Assembly (NCBI RefSeq): GCF_964355755.1
Contig: NC_092675.1
Coordinates: forward strand, 6,606,312-6,670,311
DNA: 64,000 nt
Direction: 5' to 3'
Source: Antedon mediterranea
Lineage: Eukaryota > Echinodermata > Crinoidea > Comatulida > Antedonidae
The first letter of the stretch is position 1. Each line of letters opens with the position of its first letter. Below the pieces are notes generated by a model. The model searched no databases. It was not told where the DNA came from and saw only the letters and a list, made by a program, of their open reading frames with translations. Shown here piece by piece: positions 39,355 to 50,500 of the stretch. The position numbers and the translations under genes are program-made.

Positions 39355-40675
39355 AATCTTCTAATAGTAACCCACACTCTAATAGTAAGCCTCCTTCTAA
39401 TAGTAACCCACACTCTAATAGTAACCCACACTATAATAGTAACCCTCCTTCTAATAGTAACCCACACTCTAATAGTAACCCTCCTTCTAATAGTAACCCA
39501 CACTCTAATAGTAACCCCCCTTCTAATAGTAACCCACACTCTAATAGTAACCCCCTTCTAATAGTAACCCACACTCTAATAGTAACCCTCCTTCTAATAG
39601 TAACCCACACTCTAATAGTAACCCCCCTTCTAATAGTAACCCACACTCTAATAGTAACCACCCTTCTAATAGTAACCCACACTCTAATAGTAACCCTCCT
39701 TCTAATAGTAACCCACACTCTAATAGTAACCCCATTCTAATAGTAACCCACACTCTAATAGTAACCTCCTTCTAATAGTAACCCACACTCTAATAGTAAC
39801 CCTCCTTCTAATAGTAACCCACACTCTAATAGTAGCCCCATTCTAATAGTAGCCCCCTTAAAATAGTAACCCACACTTTAATAGTAACCCCCTTCTAATA
39901 GTAACCCACACTCTAATAGTAACCCCCCTTCTAATAGTAACCCACACTCTAATAGTAACCCCCCTTCTAATAGTAATCCACACTCTAATAGTAACCCCAT
40001 TCTAATAGTAACCCACACTCTAATAGTAACCCCCCTTCTAATAGTAACCCACACTCTAATAGTAACCCTCCTTCTAATAGTAACCCACACTCTAATAGTA
40101 ACCCCATTCTAATAGTAACCCACACTCTAATAGTAACCTACACTCTAATAGTAACCCCCTTCTAATAGTAACCCACACTCTAATAGTAACCCTCCTTCTA
40201 ATAGTAACCCACACTCTAATAGTAGCCCCATTCTAATAGTAACCCCCTTAAAATAGTAACCCACACTTTAATAGTAACCCCCTTCTAATAGTAACCCACA
40301 CTCTAATAGTAACCCCCCTTCTAATAGTAACCCACACTCTAATAGTAACCCCCCTTCTAATAGTAACCCACACTCTAATAGTAGCCCCATTCTAATAGTA
40401 ACCCCCTTAAAATAGTAACCCACACTTTAATAGTAACCCCCTTCTAATAGTAACCCACACTCTAATAGTAACCCCCCTTCTAATAGTAACCCACACTCTA
40501 ATAGTAACCCCCTTCTAATAGTAACCCACACTCTAATAGTAACCCTCCTTCTAATAGTAACCCACACTCTAATAGTAACCCCACTTCTAATAGTAACCCA
40601 CACTCTAATAGTAAGCCCCCTTCTAATAGTAACCCACACTCTAACAGTAACTCCCCTTCTAATAGTAACCCACCT
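39355..40675. repeat. Minisatellite, 18-bp unit in alternating dimers, about 1.3 kb
   Basis: More than 70 near-identical units of CTAATAGTAACCC plus a 4-6 base tail alternate between an ACACT tail (CTAATAGTAACCCACACT) and a C/T tail (CTAATAGTAACCCTCCTT or CCCCTT). This gives a roughly 36-bp higher-order dimer. Larger blocks also repeat, such as the TTCTAATAGTARCCCC then TTAAAATAGTAACCC junction at about 39840, 40230 and 40390. Open frames across the array (THTLIVT or VTIRVW repeats) are satellite artefacts. It separates the lipase cluster from the ankyrin gene. Confidence 0.96.
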
Positions 40676-41515
40676 TATAAGTCAATCTATAATAATAACA
40701 ACCCACTACGCAAAGAGTAACCCATGGGGTTTACTATTAAAGTCACAAAAACTATTGACAAAATGACACTAGAATCAACATTTTGTTTATTTTATATTTT
40801 TCTTTTCAATATGAAGACTGGTCGTTTTTGATGCAGCCGTATTTTAAAAATAAGGAGATAATGCATGTTGATCTCGGGAATCCATCTCTTGTGTTAGAAC
40901 ATGGAGGTAAAAATAAAAATACTAATTTTACCTCTATGGTTACAGTAACAAAATGTTAATTACACAATGTATATTTAATGCAAAGTTGTTAGAATATTGA
41001 AGCCAAATGTTATCGTCAATAAGATAACACAGATACACACAACGCAACTGATAAACGTGTTGGATTATAGCTATTGATAATTGAGCCATTAAATATCTGT
41101 GTTGCTTAGATTTTCTGCTATTCTGTTTAAAGTTATAACATTTCTAAAGTTGTTCACAGTATAAAACAAACTTTGCTGGTGATTATATACAGCAATTGTC
41201 TCATGTAACCAAGCGACAATCGATTGGGACGCTATAAGAGTTCATTAAATCAATTTAAAGGTTTGTTATATTCTGTTTAGCACTATCAATGCCTTTAGGT
41301 GATTAGAAGACCGTTGACATAGTTGCAAACAGTGAACAAAAGACACGTACTTGAGTTTCTTTGTTCTGTTGTTTGTAAAGACTGTTTCTAAAAACAACTT
41401 ACTTAGTCTTACTTACTCTATGATATACTTGGTTCGTATAACTGAGCAGTGAAGATCACTATTTTCTATACATCGTTGCGATTTTCATCTTCACACAATA
41501 TTGAGTGAACTCAAA
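40676..41515. other. 5' flank of the ankyrin gene
   Basis: About 840 bp without a coding region. It probably holds the promoter and 5' UTR of the ankyrin gene. CTATAAGAG near 41230 is a weak TATA-like candidate. No element was recognised with confidence. Confidence 0.4.
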
Positions 41516-42739
41516 ATGACAACTGTAGTGAGGACATCACGGAACCATGGGCTTCATCGTGCTATTGCAGATTGTAGATTACATCAAGTAAGGTTACTAG
41601 TCGATATGGGATCAAATGCGAATGGCCGAGATAAATCTGGACGAACACCGTTGATGGCTACGTGTACAATTGATGATGAGCAAAAAGGTCTTAAGATGGC
41701 ACGTATATTTTTACACGCTAAAGCAGATATTAACAGTAAAGATGTACTCGGACGATCTGTGCTTTCTTACGCTGCCTTATTTGGTAGAGAATTGATAGCC
41801 GCACGTTTGTTACAGGAAGATACAATAGAGAAAAATGTTCCTGATCTTAACGGCGACACGCCACTGAATCTAGCAGCTTCTAAAGGACATTTAGAGGTCA
41901 CTAGACTTATTGCCAGCGTCCTTATTCGTGAGGGTCTAGGCGTTGACACTCGAAATAATGAGGGCTGCACTGCTTTGCTTTTAGCAACAAAGAATGGACA
42001 TTACCAGTGCGCTAAGGTATTATTAACCGAAGGGAACTCATCAGTGTACACCAGAGATAATATATTATATATGAATGCTACAGAATGGGCAAAGTACAGC
42101 CAAAAAATGTTTGAAGGATCTTTAAAGGAGAGCAGTGTTTCTTTACTCCAAACTTTCAAAGGCCAGCGCCATTCTATTGAAAACTTAGGAATTCATCAAC
42201 CTCATTTCTTACGTATAAATTTACCACCTATTCAACTACAAAACTTGAATAGTTCTTTCACAAAATCTTATGGTTTGAATCCAAATCAAACATGGTGCAT
42301 TATAAACGAACTTAGGAATCGCCAAAATAACTTAACTGATCTAATAAATATCTTAGAAGATATGGAAATAAAGGAAGATGAAAAAGAGGGAAAGAATAAA
42401 GATCGAGCGATGAGTACAATCAGTTCAATCGAAACACCATTCCCGAAGAATACAGATTCTCATCAGAAAACAAAACCGTACAACTTCAACCATGATTTAA
42501 GAATATTGTTTGAATTATATCAAAATCAGTTATCGAACAGACCACCACAAATATATAGGCCGGTGACAATGGCTACTGATAGGCGGCCTAGCTTCGAACC
42601 GATAGAACTTGAATCTAGGAGATCATTTGGACGCAGAGTTTCAACCAGACGTGGCAGTACGATGGGTAATCAACAGCCGATGCTACTCCGACGTAAGACG
42701 TCTTCAAATCTTTATCCCACCTACCAGCCTAGCTCATAA
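41516..42739 (+). CDS. Intronless ankyrin-repeat protein, possibly ANKRD63-like
   Basis: A single open frame of 407 residues starts at the ATG at 41516 (MTTVVRTSRNHGLHRAI). The N-terminal half (about residues 10-190) holds about five ankyrin repeats, with consensus pieces such as GRTPLMATC, GDTPLNLAASKGHLEV and GCTALLLATKNGHYQCAKVLL. The C-terminal half is low in structure, with a charged helix-like stretch (EDMEIKEDEKEGKNKDR) and a basic, serine-rich end (FGRRVSTRRGST, LLRRKTSSN) of the kind phosphorylated by basophilic kinases. There is no signal peptide or membrane segment, so it is probably an intracellular scaffold. The arrangement of a short N-terminal repeat block plus an Arg/Ser-rich tail in a single exon recalls vertebrate ANKRD63, recalled from general knowledge and unverified. 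Its neighbours do not suggest a function. Confidence 0.85.
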   Translation: MTTVVRTSRNHGLHRAIADCRLHQVRLLVDMGSNANGRDKSGRTPLMATCTIDDEQKGLKMARIFLHAKADINSKDVLGRSVLSYAALFGRELIAARLLQEDTIEKNVPDLNGDTPLNLAASKGHLEVTRLIASVLIREGLGVDTRNNEGCTALLLATKNGHYQCAKVLLTEGNSSVYTRDNILYMNATEWAKYSQKMFEGSLKESSVSLLQTFKGQRHSIENLGIHQPHFLRINLPPIQLQNLNSSFTKSYGLNPNQTWCIINELRNRQNNLTDLINILEDMEIKEDEKEGKNKDRAMSTISSIETPFPKNTDSHQKTKPYNFNHDLRILFELYQNQLSNRPPQIYRPVTMATDRRPSFEPIELESRRSFGRRVSTRRGSTMGNQQPMLLRRKTSSNLYPTYQPSS

Positions 42740-44581
42740 TTATTTGTTGGTGTAATGAAAAGATCAAATCTGTTATTTTCCCCAATATATTGCAATTTTA
42801 AGATAATCGAAGACGTTTCAAATTTGTAGATATTTACTTTCCAATGTGTTAACTCTAAATAGAATTGAATGATTGTTTCAAACAGGAGGATATCGTAATA
42901 ATACTGTGGTAAAAAGATTGCTTTGAAACGATGAAACCAAATGGCTATACAGTATACTTCTTTATAAATGATAATGCAAATAACCATTTCAAAACAGTAA
43001 CCTTTCTATGAGCCAATGTATATAAACCGGATAAAGTTTAATATACAATTATTATTAAAAAACTATTGTTTGGAATTATTGTGCTCTTGTTGTTATCAAA
43101 TACATATTATATGAGCTCGATTAACAGTACGAACATGTAATATACTCACGAAGTAATAAATACATTCAGTAATTTCAGGAGAAAATATCAGTCTTTTAAA
43201 AGCAGGATTTATTATCGTTTATAAATTATTAGTGCTTATTTTCGTTTCGTTTATTTTCCACTCATTTAAATGCATTTAAACAAACATTATCGACGAGATG
43301 CAAGAGTTGCAGTAGCCTACTTGGTAAATAGAAGAAAACAATATGTAACACTATGAAATCTTGAATTAAAATATAATAAGATTTATTATGTCATCAAACA
43401 ATATAATATTAATAGGTTTTAAATGTAATAATATTCAAAAACAAAATACACAGTCAAGTTCCGCATATTGTAGGCTAATTCTAATATACAAAAAAACCCA
43501 GACATTGTATAATTGCAGCAAATACAAATATTATAATACATTATAGTTGTTCCATTAACAAACATTCTTATTAACAATGTACTATGTGTTCTGAAAATTA
43601 ATTAACAGTTAATTTCTTTTTTTTCCCATTTGTATCTGTACCTTTTGGTTATATGTCGGCATAATAATATTATCTAGGTCTAAATAAATGTTTATTAAAT
43701 AAACAAAATGTAACGAAGTTCATGTATGCACATATTTTGACTTACACGTGTTACAGCTGATAAAAACATTGATTACCGTATGTCAATGTCATCTATCGGT
43801 AAGTAGTCTTCGTAGCATGTTATAAACAAACCTGGCAAAATATTGTATGTGGAAAGACAGCACTGAGGATCGTGCAACATCAATAACCCACGTGATACCA
43901 TCATGGTAATAAAGGTTTAATATTATTCGAAAGGTAGGTAGTTTATTTTATTCGGACAGAAACTCGACCTAACTATATTAATAGTAATAAAGTATTAATA
44001 TTACTATACAATAACTTTTAAGTAGTTGGCAATATGCATAGGTCTATTTTAATCCAGATATCCAATGATATGGAACAAAATAACTATTTTACACAAAGTA
44101 AATATATATAAGATGGACAAAATAATACAACAGCGACTGGACCTAGAATTCTTCTTTACACAATAAGTTACTGTACATTTATTAAACTCTACGACTCTTT
44201 CTATTAATCAAAAAAATTATCTTCGTCATTTTCATAGTAAAGCTTAAAACCAACTAAATATAAGCACGATAACAGTCGATCATGTTATTTATATGAATAT
44301 GTACATGCGAAAACATTTTTATTTCACTTACGTTACGACAATTTAACTATAAGGATTGTTATTGTTAGGTATAAGCATAAGTATCAACATCTAGTCCATA
44401 TTAATAATGATTTATCTTTTTCCCACTTGTATTTGTACATTTTGCTACATGTCATGTCGTTATTATCTAGGCCTAAATAAATGTTATTAAATAAACAAAA
44501 TGTAATGAAAACACGATTGATTACCGTATACCAATATCATCTATCGGTGAGTAGTCTTCGTAGCATGTTATAATAAACATT
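42740..44581. other. Convergent intergenic region between the ankyrin and lectin genes
   Basis: No gene was recognised. An AATAAA at 43155 could end the ankyrin transcript. Positions 43618-43830 duplicate 44400-44577, which lies just beyond the lectin stop. Confidence 0.55.
43618..44577. repeat. Duplicated lectin 3' flank, two copies about 780 bp apart
   Basis: Copies at about 43618-43830 and 44400-44577 share TTTTCCCA-TTGTAT-TGTAC, TATCTAGG-CTAAATAAATG, ATTAAATAAACAAAATGTAA, GATTACCGTAT, ATCATCTATCGGT (or TCATCTATCGGT) and AGTAGTCTTCGTAGCATGTT. The second copy abuts the terminal lectin exon. The first has no exon beside it, so the duplication may once have included coding sequence. Confidence 0.8.
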
Positions 44582-44586
44582 TTATT
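44581..44586 (-). terminator. Possible poly(A) signal overlapping the lectin stop codon
   Basis: On the minus strand AAATAAAATG contains both the TAA stop and an AATAAA hexamer. If it is used, the 3' UTR is under about 30 bases. No other clear AATAAA lies close downstream on this strand. Confidence 0.35.
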
Positions 44587-47500
44587 TGATTTCGTAGTAG
44601 CTACATGTGCTTAAAACAAACACATCATCTGGGTTGTCAGATCTGAAAACATTGTTTAGTTGACAATTCATGACGTCATCGGTGAGTAGATTGGTGTAAT
44701 AATTTACGGATACGCATCCTACGTCATTTGCACATGCTGCGGTGCATTCTATTAGACTGCGTACTTTGATATCTTGCAGTGTATGACCCTGAACGCACGT
44801 ATTTTGCGGATCCAGATTTTCCACTTCACGGGTTTCACTCGACGTAAATACGTAATCATCTTCAATGCCTTTAAAGAGATATTTAAAAACGTAACATTGA
44901 GAGACTTTATTCCGAGAAGTGATATTATAAGGCAAATAAATGAATACATAAATTACCTAACTCGCATATATGGTGATAGCTGTTGACACAGGGAAATGTA
45001 TTCCAAGACGAACCATATATAGATGTACAATCGTTATCTTCATTTAGCGTAGCAGAGCTTGAGAATACTACAAGAAGAAAAAGAAAATGTTAGCAAAAAT
45101 CACTCATCTTGTTTGGCACGTGATACGCAATCAAGAAATTAAATGGCAGGAATAAATGGCCTACACTTATTTTTTTTGTTTGAAATGAAAAAATGTTGAA
45201 GATGAAAGGAAGAAGACTTGCAAATATTTTATACACACGTTCAAAATCTGTGGTTGTTGCTCTTGATTGTGTTTCGGATTTCCAAACATAAGTTCCTTCT
45301 GTGTCTATGTCGTTATAGCCGATATAAATGTTGTAAGAAGAAAGATGCACGGCATCAATAAGGTCCATTGCCAAACTCATTTCATAATTAGAGGTAATTG
45401 TTGCCAACTCCATTCCCATCTCGTTGCAAGCAGCTGAAGCTGACTCAAACCTCAACGCGTGTTTGTTAACGAAGTATCTTCGCTGTTCCCAAAGGATTCC
45501 ATCAGTAGGATGTAAATCTAGTAGAAGAAAATGAAATAAAAATGTTAAGCGTGGTTCTCACTAGCGACGCATTGACGCAAAGTGGGAACCGACGACGCGA
45601 CAGTGCTGCAAACATCTCAGGTTTGATTTCACGCAGGCGGAGGGCGATTATTAATATTTTTTATTATCGAGTTACGTTGCGTCACTAGTGGGAACCACGC
45701 TTTATCTGTATGCCTTAAAAGAAAGCGACAATGTCAGGTAAGCGACGTCGAAAAGACGTCATACAACGCGCAATTAATTAAATGCGCAAAATGAAAATTA
45801 ATTTCAACGTTATAAAATTATTTTCAACATTATACAACTAATTTCAACGTTATAAAATTATTTTTCAACGTTATGAAATTAATTTGAACATTATAACTGG
45901 CCTGAAACTACTACGTCACTGTCTTTTCATCACGGTATCGAATTAGGATTAGGAAACGTCTTATAGGTGGTTTAAACTATATGAAGTGCTAAAATGATTT
46001 AATTGTGTGGTGTGGTTAAAATGGATGGGCATACAAAAGATTAGAAGACGAAGTAAGCAATGGACAGAAGGACAGACAGACCAAGCTGATTTCATTTACT
46101 TTCACCCTTCAAGGAGCAAGATAACTATTCTGACATATTTTAGTACCCTCTAATAGAGTAATTTAAAGACCACTAGTTGTTGGTAGTCGGAGGGGTTCTA
46201 TACTAAAGACTCCTGGGTCCCAAAGGTGTTCTTTAATTGGATGGAGAGCTGTTAGTCCTTCCGTTTATAGCACTAGAGGGTGAGCTCGCTTCGCTCGCTC
46301 CCCCTCTAGGAAGTGTAGACGATGGTTCTCGGAATGATAATGTTCTCCTTATACATTTTCTGTCGGTTACCATTATTGAAAATGCTTGACATTCGTAAAA
46401 CTAAACTACTTTGTTTCACAGTGTTTTAGATGATTAATAACATTTTAAAGTATAGTTTTTATTGTTTGGTAGGGCCCTTTGGGGAGGCGGAGGTCATTTG
46501 AGGGAGGTGCTTATTCGAAAGATATATGTTAAATTTTTTAGTTCTAATAAAAATATGGTAACATTTATAATCAAATGAAATCCTCTCATAGATATGAAAA
46601 GTGGTAAAAAAGAATAACAAATGCTTGGTAAATTGCAGATAACAGTGCGGTGAATTCTACTACAAATAGTATAATTGTGTTATTATAAATATGTGGATGG
46701 ACGTTTATTAGATAGTTGGGTTGGTGGGGGGGGGGGGGGGGGTTATTATTCAAAGTGATGTTTTATTGGAGAGGCGTTTATTCAAATGAATACCATCCTA
46801 ATAATTATTAATACATTATTTAATTTAATCATCTTTTGAAACTAACTGCCATGACAGAGTGGGCCCAAGAAAGAAGACATTACGGCTTGCAACATGGGCA
46901 GACATCTCGGTCCTAACGGGACACAGGAAGATAGCCTACAGTTATTCCTGCAAGCTTACTCAATAAAACTCAGCTATCGGGATTTCACTCGAAAAATGCC
47001 TTATCAAATCTCCCTATGTAATTTTATAATACTATTCCCCACAATATATTCTGATTCTTTATGGCGTATATTTAATTTGATCTTTATTAATTTGCAGTAT
47101 AATTCCTATTATTTAACTACTGTACCTTCACACAGTGTGGTATGTTTTAAAATAAACAAAAAACTGAAATGGCTATGATTTATGGCCAATTTTTTTTTCG
47201 TCTTCCAAAGGGACACTGTATTGATTGATGGAAAGTGCCTGTTTCCAGTCACCTTTAGGGTCAAATCTATTATTTTAACTGCTCCCTTGTGTATAAAAGA
47301 GAGAAAATATTTGAAACTAAGGTGAACTTATCTTAAACCCGGAAATTACTTTGACCGGGAAGAATTGAAATTGAGAGGAAAATCCAATGTTGAAATCATA
47401 AATGTTGTTAAAAAACTCTTTATAATATCTTCCTAAGATATAAATATGGAACAATAGCGTCGGCGTGCACACTAATGTTATCAAATCTACGTTTCGCGGT

Positions 47501-50500
47501 ACATCTCGGATAGATAAGGTAGGTATCCAAGGCGGAGATTTGTACCGAAGTTTTTGCATTGTGCTCGCCTATGTCAGAATTAACCATAATTTATATATAG
47601 ATGCTCATATGTATACCGTTTTAACACTGCTACAATTATTAAAATACGATAAAAACAATATTTACCCGCTTCGCAAATACTCGCTTTAAATACAGAACAT
47701 GACACGTCATTGTAACAGTATGAGTCGCTAATGTACTCAACGCAATTTCCATCACCAGACGGGTTACCCGGACACCAATCTGATTTAATAAGAAATAATG
47801 TACAGAAAGACAATTACATTTTCTTATGCTTATTTTTTATCTTTATACAGGATTATACAATCAAATACAAGAAAACCTGTTTTGCATTGTGGTCCTGTCT
47901 TAAATAAAAATAATAAACAAAAAGTTAAAAAAATTAGTTTTGTGAAAAAATCGATCGGTATCTAGCTTTAATTAAAAGGGGTTTGCAAAAAAAGAGAAGA
48001 CATTTTAACTGTAATACCTGAATATAAGAAGGGCCTAAGTCCACACAAAAGTATTTTAAGAAAATAAAATATATTGTTGGTTATATGACAATTTACGTAT
48101 TCATATCTAAATGTAAAATGATATAGCACATGATTATATGCGCTTCTGTTGCATCATGGGAACGCGTTTAAGACAATGGACTTGGGTCCTTATAATCATG
48201 TTGTATAGTGAAATCTACATATTCGTCAACAGAGAGCGCTATCAATTGTGTGTAAGAAAGGCCCAAGTCCCTGGGTTGGGCTCTTCTTGTATACATACCG
48301 GTATTCTACCACGTGTAATTAGTACTTAGAGAGTGGACTTGAGTCCATAATTCATACACAAGTTAGCCCTATGCATAAGTGACAATTTTCTATGCTTAAC
48401 TAAATTTGGCCAAATTATGGACTTGGGCCCTTCCGGTATTTTGTTATCTTCTGATTTTGGAGAGTAGGCCTAATGAAAATAACCCGATTTTTTTACTGGG
48501 AAGGTGTATTAGAGAAATACTATGGGTAAAATGAGGTATCAAAAGATTATTACTCTTACTTGAAAATGTACTTGTCGTGCCAGTTCGTGCCCATTTAAAC
48601 ACATCGTCTTCTTTTCGACTACCGATAAAAATCTTTTTATATTTTGACGTCAATATTGAAGTGCGGCGTACAAGGTTATCTAAAACTATTTCTTCTTCTA
48701 CCGTGTCATATGAAACAAGATCACCGCCTAACTGTTGGCACGTTTCTCTTGCTCTGTCGTAGGTCATGGGAGTTGTGTTTATGTAATATTTCTCATCATG
48801 CCATGGTGTCCAAGGTATTTCTGAAATAAAAAGTCAACAAAAATACGATTTCAATATTTAGTTATATTTTCCACATTTATTTATAAAATAATATAAATAA
48901 TGATACTGAATAATTTAAATAGTTTTGTTTCTATAGTAGTAATCTCCGTTTATGCCATACTCATAATATGTCGGGTTCGAATATGCGCTTCATCGTGACT
49001 GTGGTTACACACGCGGCTGCGGTGAATCTATTTTTCAGTGAAAACATACGTTGAAGCACGAATAGTAACTTTAAAGCTTGGTTTCCATTAGAAAGCAACA
49101 ATTGACCAATGACAAGGGGAATTTTAAATGAATGAATCATTCATTTGCGTAAATATTCAAGCGTGGTTCCCACTAGCGACGCAACGCAAGGACGTAACGC
49201 AACGCAAGTGAATTGACCAATCACAAGCGATGGCTTATTCGCTTGTGATTGCTAACTGTCTATAACTTCGCTTGTCATTGTTTAAAACGCTTGCGTTGCG
49301 TTTACGTCCTTGCGTTACGTTCTAGTAGGAACCAAGCTATAGCGACGCAACGTAACGCAACGCAGTGACGTTTTGACGCAAAGTGCTGTATTGAGTAATC
49401 ACAAGTTTTATTTCACGACGCAGGAGGGAAAACCAAATTATCAGAAGGTAATTTTCTTACGTTGCGTTACGTGGCGTCGCTAGTGCGAAACAAGCTTTAC
49501 GTCAAACTTGGTTTCCACTAGAAAAAAAAAATCTGACGCAACGCATTGCATCTCCCTCTCACAATATTGTGGGGGAATAACCTGTGACTTGAAGCCTAAC
49601 TGGGTTGAATTACGCAAAGGTGTGGACGGCACATACAATAATTTTCTGTTTTTGTCTTTTATGAGATACACTTACCTTTATCATTTCAGTACATTTAGAG
49701 AGAACAAATATCATTGTAAACATACTGTATTTAAAACGTTTCTATGCAATCGAAATTGCTGCTTTTCTTTTATATATTAAATTTCATTCTTACAAATATA
49801 AAAAATGGAAAACAAAAATATTAATATACAATAACTTTCTTCTCCCCTAAGTGTCACTCGAGTGCTTCCACTTAACGGTGCCCGTTCGTCTGTCTACAAC
49901 GACAGGGGCTGATTTGCAGTACACCGGATAACCCCCTACTCTTCAGAAAGATGAACTAAGTTCTTTAGTGTGTACATGAGCCATATGTGTACACTGGACC
50001 TAAATTTGTAAGTCCTTATCCGAGAAGACACCACCAGTACAATGGTCGAGGAGTGACGATTATATAGCTATGGTTTGCGGCGCCCCTGTGTTAACCGATT
50101 GGCCACTTGACTGGAAATTAAATCAACACGACGCGACGTTTACACAAAGCAGAAACGGTGTTGAATTTAATACGTCTTCGGTTCCCACACAAATTTATGT
50201 CCTAGGTGGGAACCATGGATTTGTAGCAGACGGATACGGTATATTAATGTACTGTAGTTCTAGCTTGCATCCATGGATCAGGATGATGTACATGTACATT
50301 TTTGAATGAATAGACACTATAACAACAGCAGGAAAATACTTAATTGCATTTAAAACTAATATGTAAATTGCCTTCAAGTTGGCCTATATCCGATAACTCA
50401 TATCTTAGAAAATTAATATTTCCCTGACGTAGATGTATTTTTGAAAATTAACAGCCCCCCTAATATGTTTTTATTTTTGACAATTTTCCTATTTTGGAAA

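Noticed and set aside
39295-40639. Frames with LIVTHT or VTIRVW repeats
   Set aside because: They are artefacts of the 18-bp minisatellite.
46894-47178. Open frame of 94 residues inside a lectin intron
   Set aside because: Opposite strand to the gene, no family motif, and lies between well-defined lectin exons.
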